From: Rhodospirillaceae bacterium UBA3470
GTDB taxonomy: Bacteria > Pseudomonadota > Alphaproteobacteria > Rhodospirillales > Casp-alpha2
Direction: 5' to 3'
DNA: 11,435 nt
Assembly (NCBI GenBank): GCA_002378125.1
Contig: DFRF01000187.1
Location: 1-11,435, forward strand
The notes below the pieces were generated by a model. That model saw nothing but the letters and a program-made list of their open reading frames with translations. It was not told the DNA's origin and did not search any database. This document shows positions 1 to 6,527 of this stretch, piece after piece. Numbering within the stretch: the stretch's first letter is position 1; the number at the start of each line of letters is the position of its first letter. The position numbers and the translations under genes are program-made.

Positions 1-1
1 A

Positions 2-328
2 GTACAAAACCTTTCTCATGGTGAGCATCGTCAATTAGAGATAGCGATGGCTTTAGCCACCCAACCACATCTTTTATTATTAGACGAGCCGATGGCAGGT
101 ATGGGTGCGGAGGAAGGAGACAAAATACTGAAAATCCTGCAAAAATTAAAGAAAAGAAAAACGATACTGCTGATAGAGCATGACATGGATGTAGTGTTCG
201 CACTTGCCGACCGTATAACCGTACTCGTTTACGGTCGGGCTATAGCAAGCGGTTCCCCTCAAAGCATAAAGACAGATGAAAGAGTGCGAGAGGCCTATCT
301 CGGCACGGAGGGAGACCTCAATTGTTAG
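2..328 (+). CDS. livG: LivG-type ABC transporter ATPase, C-terminal fragment
   Basis: This is the last 108 residues of an ATP-binding subunit of a branched-chain amino acid type (HAAT) importer. The gene runs off the left edge. The frame is open from position 2, ahead of the first in-frame ATG at 47, and that upstream part encodes the ABC signature LSHGEHRQLEIAMALA, so 47 is not the true start. Next come Walker B (LLLLDEPMAGM) and the H-loop (IEHDMDVVFALADRI). The end, VREAYLGTE, is typical of LivG. The protein would sit on the cytoplasmic face and pair with LivF, whose TTG start overlaps this stop by 7 bp (322-328), which indicates translational coupling. The family carries branched-chain amino acids, but many relatives carry amides, aromatic acids or other carboxylates, so the substrate is open. 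The DNA is AT-rich compared with the genes from 1164 onward. Confidence 0.93.
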   Translation, partial: VQNLSHGEHRQLEIAMALATQPHLLLLDEPMAGMGAEEGDKILKILQKLKKRKTILLIEHDMDVVFALADRITVLVYGRAIASGSPQSIKTDERVREAYLGTEGDLNC

Positions 329-1023
329 CGGTCCGCGGTATTGAAAGCCATTACGGAGCAAGCCAAGCGTTATTTGGAGTTTCTCTAAGCGTTAAGAGCG
401 GCGAAGTAGTTACGTTAATTGGGCGTAATGGTATGGGTAAAACTACCTCTATAAACTCAATTATGGGAATAACGAAAATTACTAGAGGTGAAATTTTTCT
501 CGAAAATCAGCCCATCAATGACCTCGAAAGTTTCGAAATAAACAGAAAGGGAATAGCTTTGGTTCCCGAGGGCCGGCAAGTTTTCCCAAATTTAACAGTC
601 CGAGAAAATCTTGTGGCCATTGCAGCGAACAGAAATAAACACGCAAATCCGTGGAACCTGGAAAAAATACTCGATTTGTTTCCCCTATTATCCGCACGTA
701 TAGACAACATGGCAAATTTATTGTCCGGCGGAGAACAACAGATGTTAGCCATTGGTCGTTCACTTATGACTAATCCAAAGATTCTACTCCTCGATGAAGC
801 CACAGAAGGTTTAGCGCCATTAGTTCGAAGTGAAATCTGGAGATGCCTCAACCAATTGAAAGAGGAAGGGATTTCAATTTTAGTCGTAGATAAGAATGTA
901 AACGACTTAGCTCGCATCGCAGACATGCATTATATAATCGAAAAAGGACGCATAGTATGGGAAGGGACTTCACCAGAGTTATTAGAACAGAAGGATTTCT
1001 TAGGTAATAAGCTGGGCGTCTAA
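322..1023 (+). CDS. livF: LivF-type ABC transporter ATPase
   Basis: A complete 233-residue ATPase, the usual LivF length. Walker A is GRNGMGKT (34-41), the Q-loop glutamine is at 86, the signature LSGGEQQ is at 134-140 and Walker B ILLLDE is at 154-159. Around 187-192 the H-loop region reads LVVDKN where many LivF proteins have LVEQN; I recall DKN forms in some LivF relatives, so this is a subfamily trait rather than damage. The start is TTG at 322, chosen because GGAGGGAG at 307-314 is well placed, the family N-terminus begins there, and the 7-bp overlap with livG is typical of these operons. It energises uptake together with LivG; the permease and binding-protein genes would lie to the left. 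Leucine is often TTA and a 60-base sample (481-540) is 37% GC by hand count, unlike the downstream genes. The substrate cannot be told from the ATPase. Confidence 0.93.
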   Translation: MLAVRGIESHYGASQALFGVSLSVKSGEVVTLIGRNGMGKTTSINSIMGITKITRGEIFLENQPINDLESFEINRKGIALVPEGRQVFPNLTVRENLVAIAANRNKHANPWNLEKILDLFPLLSARIDNMANLLSGGEQQMLAIGRSLMTNPKILLLDEATEGLAPLVRSEIWRCLNQLKEEGISILVVDKNVNDLARIADMHYIIEKGRIVWEGTSPELLEQKDFLGNKLGV

Positions 1024-1163
1024 GTTGCGCCGCCCCAGATTTCATTATTTAAAACTTGATATTTCAACGACCAAAACTCTGAACCGTTGACTCCTGCCAC
1101 CGAATTTACACAACTAGCCGGCGGTTGGAAGCCGTGATCAGCAATACCTGAGGAGATCGAGCC
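1024..1163 (+). promoter_or_regulatory. Gap between livF and the acyl-CoA operon, possible promoter region
   Basis: These 140 bp are the only sizeable gap on the plus strand before position 8516, so a promoter for the eight-gene operon, if it has its own, should lie here. A TTGACT at 1087-1092 could serve as a -35 element, but I find no convincing -10 hexamer 16-18 bp downstream. AGGAGA at 1151-1156 is the ribosome binding site of the next gene. No hairpin followed by a T-run is visible, so a livF terminator is not supported and readthrough from the liv operon remains possible. Base composition changes across this gap, from AT-rich to GC-rich. Confidence 0.3.
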
Positions 1164-2330
1164 GTGAACATGGAGCTCTCTGAAACTCAATGTCAGATCA
1201 AGGAAAGCGTTGCCAAGCTTCTGGAGCAATTTGATGATCAGTATTGGCTGGAACGCGATTCATCTGGCGAATTTCCGGAAGAATTTTGCCGTGCCATTGC
1301 TGACAATGGTTGGATGGGCATCGCCATGCCAGAGGAATACGGCGGCAGCGGCCTTGGGATCACCGAAGCCGCCATCTTGGCCCAAACGATAACCGAATCA
1401 GGGGCTGGAAATGCCGGCTTTGCGGCTATTGTCATAGGTATCTTCGGGCTCCATCCGGTAGTTGTTTTCGGCACCGAGGAACAGAAGCGCGAATGGCTGC
1501 CGCCAATCATTAAGCGTCAGGATGTTGCGTGTTTTGCTGTTACCGAACCGAACACGGGCCTCGACACGACACGTCTGAAAACACGAGCCAAGTGGGATGG
1601 TGAGAAGTATATTGTCAACGGGGAGAAAATCTGGACCTCGACGGCCCAGGTCTCGAACAAGATGCTGTTGATCGCTCGGACCAAGGACATCGCCGAGACG
1701 AAGAAGCCGATCGACGGTCTGTCGCTATTCTACACAGATCTGGATCGCGATTACTGCGACATCCGCGTCATCGACAAAATGGGGCGGAAGTGCGTTGACT
1801 CGAACGAGCTCTTTATCGACGGCCTGCCGATCCCAAAGGAGCACCTGATCGGAGAGGAGGGGAAGGGCTTTCGCTACTTGCTGCACGGACTTAACGCGGA
1901 ACGCATTCTGATTGCTGCATCCATGGTCGGTCTGGGCCGTTGCGCGCTTAGGAAGGCTGCCAAATACGCTAAGGAGCGCATCGTCTTTGACCGACCCATT
2001 GGTATGAATCAGGCGATCCAGCACCCTTTGGCTATTTCTTGGGCGGAACTGGAGGCCGCTCACATGATGGCTTTCAATGCCGCTACTAAATACGACAACG
2101 GCGAAGATTGCGGGCTTGAGGCTAACGCGGCTAAATACCTGGGCGCGGAAGCCACCTTTAAGGCCTGCACCAACGCTGTAATGACCCACGGCGGCATGGG
2201 ATACGCAAAAGAATACCATGTCGAGAGGTATCTACGCGAAAGCTTAATTCACCGGCTTGCACCGGTTAGCCCTCAATTAATCCTGAGTTACCTGGCCGAG
2301 AAGGCCCTCGGCCTACCGAGGAGTTATTGA
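1164..2330 (+). CDS. Acyl-CoA dehydrogenase family flavoprotein
   Basis: A full-length 388-residue acyl-CoA dehydrogenase, an FAD enzyme that makes an alpha,beta double bond in an acyl-CoA and passes electrons to ETF. Visible family features are the FAD/substrate stretch AVTEPNTGLDTT (125-136), the WTST motif (157-160), KERIVFDRPIG (270-280) and the C-terminal HGGMGYAKEYHVERYLRE (342-359). The usual catalytic glutamate of the medium-chain type (YEGT motif) is absent; by position it is Pro367 within LAPVSP. Glu246 in GLNAERILIA matches the base used by isovaleryl-CoA and long-chain acyl-CoA dehydrogenases, so the enzyme is probably active. The start is GTG at 1164, 7 bp after AGGAGA; ATG at 1170 is an alternative two codons later. 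It is first in the operon and gives the likely oxidation step. A branched or dicarboxylic acyl-CoA substrate is inferred from context only. Confidence 0.92.
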   Translation: MNMELSETQCQIKESVAKLLEQFDDQYWLERDSSGEFPEEFCRAIADNGWMGIAMPEEYGGSGLGITEAAILAQTITESGAGNAGFAAIVIGIFGLHPVVVFGTEEQKREWLPPIIKRQDVACFAVTEPNTGLDTTRLKTRAKWDGEKYIVNGEKIWTSTAQVSNKMLLIARTKDIAETKKPIDGLSLFYTDLDRDYCDIRVIDKMGRKCVDSNELFIDGLPIPKEHLIGEEGKGFRYLLHGLNAERILIAASMVGLGRCALRKAAKYAKERIVFDRPIGMNQAIQHPLAISWAELEAAHMMAFNAATKYDNGEDCGLEANAAKYLGAEATFKACTNAVMTHGGMGYAKEYHVERYLRESLIHRLAPVSPQLILSYLAEKALGLPRSY

Positions 2331-2361
2331 TCCACAAGAACAACGATCGAGAGGTAGACCC

Positions 2362-3531
2362 ATGGTGCGACCAACCAAGGCCTACATCGCGGGAGTGTAC
2401 GAGCATCCGACGCGCAAGGCCATTGACAAGACGATCCCGCAGTTGCACGCGGAGTTGGCCGCCGGCGCGCTGGCCGATGCGGGCCTGACCAAGGACGACG
2501 TCGATGGTTTCTTCTGCGACGGCACCGGACCCGGCCTGGGTGGCATTTCCATGGCCGAATATATCGGCTTGGACCTGAAGTATACGGACTGTACGGAGAC
2601 AGGCGGGTCTAGTTACATCGTACACGTTGGCCATGCGGCTCAGGCTATTGCGGACGGGAAGTGCAGCGTGGCGCTTATCTCGCTTGCTGGACGACCGCGC
2701 GCTGAAGGTTTGAAGACCTTGGGGGCGCGTACATATGGTGGACCGCCCGAGGCGGGCTTTGAGATGCCCTATGGCCCGGCGGTAGTAAACACCTACGCCA
2801 TGGCTGCCATGCGCCACATGCACGAGTTCGGTACCACGTCCGAGCAACTGGCCTGGATTAAGGTCGCAGCATCTCATCACGCGCAACATAACGAGCACGC
2901 CGTGCTTCGTGCTGTGGTCACGGTGGAAGACGTGGTCAATTCACCGATGATTGCCGATCCCCTGCACCGGCTCGACTGCTGTGTGATCAGCGACGGCGGC
3001 GGCGCCCTCGTCATGGTCAGCCCGGAAATCGCCAAATCCCTGGGTAATCGTTCCGTCAAGGTGTTGGGCCAAGGGGAAGCGATCAAACACCTGAATGCAG
3101 GCCAAGTGGACCTCACCTATACGGCCGGTGTGACGTCGGGGCGCATCGCCTTTGAGGAAGCGAACCTGACGCCCGCTGATATGGACTACGCTTCGATCTA
3201 CGACAGTTTCACCATCACGGTCTTGATTACTTTGGAGGATCTTGGTTTCTGTGCGAGAGGCGAGGGCGGCAAGTTTGTTTCCGACGGTAACTTGATTTCG
3301 GGGATCGGAAAACTTCCATTCAATACGGACGGTGGCGGCCTTTGCAACAACCATCCGAGCAACCGAGGCTCGATGACCAAGGTGATTGAGGCCGTGCGCC
3401 AATTGCGCGGTGAGGCCCACCCAGCGGTTCAGGTGCCGGACTGCACGTTGGCGCTCGCACACGGCACCGGTGGTCAGATCGGTACTCGCAGTGGCAGTGC
3501 CACTGTCATCTTGGGGAGGAACGACGCATGA
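2362..3531 (+). CDS. Thiolase-like protein (SCP-x/Ltp2 type), no N-terminal nucleophile Cys
   Basis: A 389-residue member of the non-classical thiolase group (SCP-x thiolase-like, lipid-transfer protein type). The fold is recognisable from NTDGGGLCNNHPSNRG (321-336), with His331 at the place of the thiolase GHP histidine, and from LAHGTGGQIG (365-374). Where a thiolase has its acyl-accepting cysteine (a C-x-S/T-G motif), this protein reads TETGGSSY (78-85) with no cysteine in register; Cys77 is close but does not fit the motif. The second thiolase cysteine, near the C-terminus, is also missing, and His367 lies there. Tyr280 in SIYDSFT resembles the catalytic tyrosine region of Ltp2-type retro-aldolases. 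The next gene encodes a DUF35 protein, the usual partner, and the two overlap by ATGA. Cleavage of a C-C bond in a CoA thioester by retro-aldol or thiolase-like chemistry is inferred. The start at 2362 follows GAGAGG. Confidence 0.88.
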   Translation: MVRPTKAYIAGVYEHPTRKAIDKTIPQLHAELAAGALADAGLTKDDVDGFFCDGTGPGLGGISMAEYIGLDLKYTDCTETGGSSYIVHVGHAAQAIADGKCSVALISLAGRPRAEGLKTLGARTYGGPPEAGFEMPYGPAVVNTYAMAAMRHMHEFGTTSEQLAWIKVAASHHAQHNEHAVLRAVVTVEDVVNSPMIADPLHRLDCCVISDGGGALVMVSPEIAKSLGNRSVKVLGQGEAIKHLNAGQVDLTYTAGVTSGRIAFEEANLTPADMDYASIYDSFTITVLITLEDLGFCARGEGGKFVSDGNLISGIGKLPFNTDGGGLCNNHPSNRGSMTKVIEAVRQLRGEAHPAVQVPDCTLALAHGTGGQIGTRSGSATVILGRNDA

Positions 3532-3920
3532 GCCAGATGGAGCGGACTTACTTGGATCCCGATATCAACATGGAAACGACGGTCTACTGGGAGAGCGCTA
3601 AGAACGGAAAGCTCTTGGTCAAGACCTGTAAGGCGTGTGGCAAGCTCCATTATTATCCGCGCACGATTTGCCCGCATTGCCTGAGTAGCGATACGGACTG
3701 GGTCGAGGCCAGCGGGAAGGGTACCATCTACACCTATTCGGTGATGCGCCGCACAGAGACGCCCTACGTCATTGCCTATGTGACACTGGAAGAGGGCGTC
3801 ACGATGCTGTCGAACATCGTAGAATGCGATGTTGATGACGTCGCCGTGGGGCAGACCGTGGAAGTGGTGTTTCGCGACACGGAGGGCGGTCATTCGCTTC
3901 CGGTTTTCCGGCCGGCTTGA
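3528..3920 (+). CDS. DUF35 zinc-ribbon/OB-fold protein, partner of the thiolase-like protein
   Basis: A 130-residue DUF35 protein. It has an N-terminal rubredoxin-like zinc ribbon with Cys34, Cys37, Cys48 and Cys51 (CKACG and CPHC), followed by an OB-fold from about residue 60 to the end (GTIYTYSVMRR, TPYVIAYVTLEEG, VGQTVEVVF). Such proteins form complexes with thiolase-like subunits. Named examples are BbsA with BbsB in anaerobic toluene breakdown and the DUF35 part of ChsH2 with Ltp2 in steroid side-chain cleavage. The ATG sits inside the stop of the preceding gene (ATGA, 3528-3531), after GGGGAGGA near 3513-3520, which fits co-translation and a stoichiometric complex. It probably helps bind the acyl-CoA and is needed for the partner's activity. 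All four zinc cysteines are present, so it looks intact. Confidence 0.92.
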   Translation: MSQMERTYLDPDINMETTVYWESAKNGKLLVKTCKACGKLHYYPRTICPHCLSSDTDWVEASGKGTIYTYSVMRRTETPYVIAYVTLEEGVTMLSNIVECDVDDVAVGQTVEVVFRDTEGGHSLPVFRPA

Positions 3921-3948
3921 CGTGACAAAAAAAGGATAAGAGGGGAAT

Positions 3949-5154
3949 ATGGGACGGCCCTTGGATGGCGTGAAAGTCGTCGATTTCTCGAATATGCTGA
4001 TGGCGCCCTACGCGACGCAGATCTTGGGAGATCAGGGTGCCGACGTGATTAAGGTTGAAGCGCCGGGGGGCGATCCAGTACGCAATATCGGGCCGGCCCG
4101 CAACCCAGGCATGGGCGCCATCTTCTTGAACTGTAACCGCTCGAAGCGGAGCATCGTTCTGGACGTGAAGAAACCGGCAGGGCTTGCGGCGATGCATCGG
4201 ATGATCGCTGACGCCGATGTGCTGCTTTACAATCGCCGGCCGCAATCCATGCAACGCCTAGGCCTCGCCTATAAAGACGTTGCTGAGGTCAATCCGCGCA
4301 TCATCTATGTGGGCCTCTACGGTTACAAGGAAGAGGGGCCCTATGCCGGCCAGCCGGCATTCGACGACCTAACCCAGGGTGCTGTCGGTATTCCCTGGTT
4401 GGCGCACATGGTAGATGGGCGCGAGCCTGCCTATTGCCCCACCGCCATTGCAGATCGGGGTGTCGCGCTTTGGGCCGTGGGAGAGATCAACGCCGCGCTC
4501 GTGCATCAAGTCCGTACGGGCCGAGGTCAACGCATCGACATTCCCATGTTCGAGATGCTGACCAGTTTTGTTCTTGGTGATCATTTAGGCGGCGAGACCT
4601 TCGATCCGCCTTTGGGTCCGGCTGGATACAAACGTATGTTGAACCCGAACCGCAAGCCCTACCCGACTAAGGACGGCTATATCTGCGTTATGGTGTACAC
4701 GGACCGGCACTGGCAATCGTTTGCCGTGGCTCTGGGTGAGGATTGTCATTTCCGGGACGATCCACGCTACGCAAATATGGAGGCGCGCGCGGCTAATATC
4801 ACCGAAATTTATACGGAGCTGGCGGCGCTGTTATTGACGCGCACCACGACGTGGTGGATGGCCCTTTTTAATGGCGCGGACATTCCGGCCATGCCTTTGC
4901 ACACGCTGGAGACCTTGATTGAGGACCCGCAATTGGCCGCGACCGGGTTCTTTGGCGAAATCGATCATCCAAGCGAGGGCAAGCTGCGATCTATCGGCGT
5001 GCCCAGTTCTTGGACGGAAACCCAACCGGCGCCCTCGCGTCATGCGCCGCGGCTCGGCGAACACAGTGCCGAGGTTCTTGGGGAATACGGCTATGGTGAC
5101 GACGAGATCGCGGCCTTAATGGCGGACGGTGTCACGCAGGCACCCGCAAATTGA
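3949..5154 (+). CDS. CaiB/BaiF family (class III) CoA-transferase, first copy
   Basis: A 401-residue class III CoA-transferase, which moves CoA from a donor thioester such as succinyl-CoA onto a free organic acid. The family opening LDGVKVVDFS (5-14), the GDQGADVIKVEAPGGD core (27-42) and the NRSKRSIVLD stretch (63-72) are clear. Asp169 in TAIADRG matches the catalytic aspartate of formyl-CoA transferase, which carries the acyl anhydride/CoA intermediate. Length is normal. The start at 3949 follows the purine-rich AGGATAAGAGGGG. It shares 32 of the first 60 residues with the second copy at 6528 by hand count without gaps, and the similarity continues to the C-terminus (DHPSEGKLR against DHPTEGKLR). 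The two may form a heteromer, as BbsE and BbsF do, or act on different acids. The next gene is a MaoC-type hydratase 22 bp downstream, an order seen in itaconate clusters. Confidence 0.92.
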   Translation: MGRPLDGVKVVDFSNMLMAPYATQILGDQGADVIKVEAPGGDPVRNIGPARNPGMGAIFLNCNRSKRSIVLDVKKPAGLAAMHRMIADADVLLYNRRPQSMQRLGLAYKDVAEVNPRIIYVGLYGYKEEGPYAGQPAFDDLTQGAVGIPWLAHMVDGREPAYCPTAIADRGVALWAVGEINAALVHQVRTGRGQRIDIPMFEMLTSFVLGDHLGGETFDPPLGPAGYKRMLNPNRKPYPTKDGYICVMVYTDRHWQSFAVALGEDCHFRDDPRYANMEARAANITEIYTELAALLLTRTTTWWMALFNGADIPAMPLHTLETLIEDPQLAATGFFGEIDHPSEGKLRSIGVPSSWTETQPAPSRHAPRLGEHSAEVLGEYGYGDDEIAALMADGVTQAPAN

Positions 5155-5176
5155 ACGGATACGAGAGGAAACTAGG

Positions 5177-5635
5177 ATGTCAGGTCTGTATTATGAGGAA
5201 TTTGAGATTGGCATGGAGTTCAAACATGCCCTGACCCGCACGGTCACGGAGATGGACAACATTATGTTCTGCGCCATGACCCATAATCCCCAGCCATTAC
5301 ACCTGGATGAAGAATACTCGAGAAATACTTTCTATGGCCAACGTCTGGTTAATTCCCTGTTCACGCTGGGTTTGGTCATCGGCGTGACAGTTGCCGACAC
5401 AACGTTGGGCACGACGCTTGGTAACCTGGGAATGACTGACGTGCGCTTCAAGAACCCCGTGTTCCATGGCGACACGATCCACGTCGTGACCCGCATCAAG
5501 GATATGCGCGAGAGTGCGTCTAGGCCAACCACAGGAATCATCACCTTCGAGCACTTCGGCTTTAATCAGCGGGATGAGGAAATCACGTATTGCGTACGGA
5601 CCGGCCTCATGAAGAAAAAGGAGCACGACGCATGA
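5177..5635 (+). CDS. MaoC-type (hotdog fold) acyl-CoA hydratase
   Basis: A 152-residue single-hotdog MaoC domain protein, a family that mostly hydrates 2-enoyl-CoA to the 3-hydroxyacyl-CoA. The active-site segment reads MTHNPQPLHLDEEY (34-47). His42 holds the place of the catalytic histidine of PhaJ-type hydratases, while the aspartate five residues earlier is Asn37. LVNSLFTLGLVIG (58-70) and VRFKNPVFHGDTI (89-101) follow in normal order. I recall the NPQPLH form from MaoC proteins in itaconyl/mesaconyl-CoA clusters, but could not check this. The start at 5177 was chosen over the in-frame start at 5129: it follows AGAGGAAACTAGG, gives the family N-terminus, and avoids a 26-bp overlap with the CoA-transferase gene. 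The stop overlaps the next start by ATGA. The role is probably hydration of the unsaturated CoA ester before the CitE-like lyase; itaconyl- or mesaconyl-CoA hydratase activity is one possibility. Confidence 0.88.
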   Translation: MSGLYYEEFEIGMEFKHALTRTVTEMDNIMFCAMTHNPQPLHLDEEYSRNTFYGQRLVNSLFTLGLVIGVTVADTTLGTTLGNLGMTDVRFKNPVFHGDTIHVVTRIKDMRESASRPTTGIITFEHFGFNQRDEEITYCVRTGLMKKKEHDA

Positions 5636-6525
5636 TCATTCGCTCCTGGCTTTTCGTCCCGGGCGACAGCGAACGTAAGCTGGCGAAGGGGCGTGGTAAC
5701 TCGGCTGACGCGCTTATTCTCGATCTGGAGGACGCCGTTTCCGATGACCACCAGGACCAGGCTCGGGCGATGACCTGTGCCTTTCTCAAGGACAACCCCG
5801 ATCGCTCACGGCAAAAGCTCTGGGTTCGAGTTAACCCCTTGGACCATGATTTTTCCCTGCCCGACCTGGCGGCGGTCATGCCCGGCGCGCCAGATGGGAT
5901 CGTGTTGCCAAAGGTGTATTCGGCAGCTGAGGTGAATCGCATGGCTGATTTCCTGCTTGCCCTAGAAGCTCGCGAGGGGTTGGGTCTGGGGTCGACCAAA
6001 ATCCTCAGCGTTGCGACTGAAACGGCGGCTTCATTGCTGACCTTCCACACGTATTTGGACAATGTCACCAATCGTCTGACGGCGCTCACCTGGGGCGGCG
6101 AAGACCTGGCTGCGGCCTTGGGCGCCAGCGACAATCAGCATCCAACGTCTGGCGACTACGACGATCCGTATCTTTATGCTAAGTCCATGTGCTTAGCGAC
6201 CTCTCGGGCTATTGATGCGCAGCCCGTGGGCTGTGTGTGGGTCAATTTTAGGGACCTTGAAGGTCTTAAAAATGACTGCCTGCGCGACCGGCGCACCGGA
6301 TTCATTGGTAAGGTCGCCATCCATCCCGACCAGTCTGACATTATCAACCGGGCATTTACCCCTTCGGAAGATGAAATCGCCTATTCCCAAAAGGTCGTCG
6401 ACCTGTTTGAACAAAACCCGGGAATGGGAACGGTCGGCCTAGACGGCAAGATGCTGGACATGCCGCACCTGAAGCAGGCACGCAATGTACTGGCGCTCGC
6501 CAAGCAAGTGAAGGAAGGGGGATAA
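5632..6525 (+). CDS. HpcH/HpaI (CitE-like) acyl-CoA lyase
   Basis: A 297-residue member of the CitE/HpcH/HpaI aldolase family, with the TIM-barrel fold and Mg2+-dependent cleavage of 3-hydroxyacyl-CoA or related esters. The opening RSWLFVPGDSERKLAK (4-19), DLEDAV (31-36), Arg66 in WVRVN, Glu130 in ATETAAS and Asp158 in WGGEDLAAALGA are the expected substrate and metal ligands, and GKVAIHPDQ (226-234) is typical of the C-terminal part. Characterised relatives cleave malyl-CoA, methylmalyl-CoA or citramalyl-CoA, the last giving acetyl-CoA and pyruvate. The ATG at 5632 lies within the ATGA overlap with the MaoC gene and follows AAAAAGGAG; the longer in-frame start at 5590 would add an odd tail and a 46-bp overlap. 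Placement after a CoA-transferase and a MaoC hydratase favours a citramalyl-CoA-like substrate. A single CitE-type gene with no citrate lyase alpha and gamma subunits nearby argues against citrate lyase. Confidence 0.9.
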   Translation: MIIRSWLFVPGDSERKLAKGRGNSADALILDLEDAVSDDHQDQARAMTCAFLKDNPDRSRQKLWVRVNPLDHDFSLPDLAAVMPGAPDGIVLPKVYSAAEVNRMADFLLALEAREGLGLGSTKILSVATETAASLLTFHTYLDNVTNRLTALTWGGEDLAAALGASDNQHPTSGDYDDPYLYAKSMCLATSRAIDAQPVGCVWVNFRDLEGLKNDCLRDRRTGFIGKVAIHPDQSDIINRAFTPSEDEIAYSQKVVDLFEQNPGMGTVGLDGKMLDMPHLKQARNVLALAKQVKEGG

Positions 6526-6527
6526 GC

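Noticed and set aside
2266..2898. A 210-codon minus-strand open frame
   Set aside because: It is antisense to the acyl-CoA dehydrogenase end and the thiolase-like gene, and its translation shows no recognisable domain.
5129..5176. Longer N-terminus for the MaoC protein
   Set aside because: It overlaps the end of the CoA-transferase gene, adds a charged tail not expected in the family, and the ATG at 5177 has a good ribosome binding site.
5590..5631. Longer N-terminus for the CitE-like protein
   Set aside because: The family N-terminus begins right after the ATG at 5632, which has AAAAAGGAG upstream and the ATGA overlap typical of coupled genes.
5632..6525. Citrate lyase beta subunit
   Set aside because: No citrate lyase alpha, gamma or accessory genes are nearby; the neighbours are CoA-transferases and a MaoC hydratase, which favour an acyl-CoA lyase.
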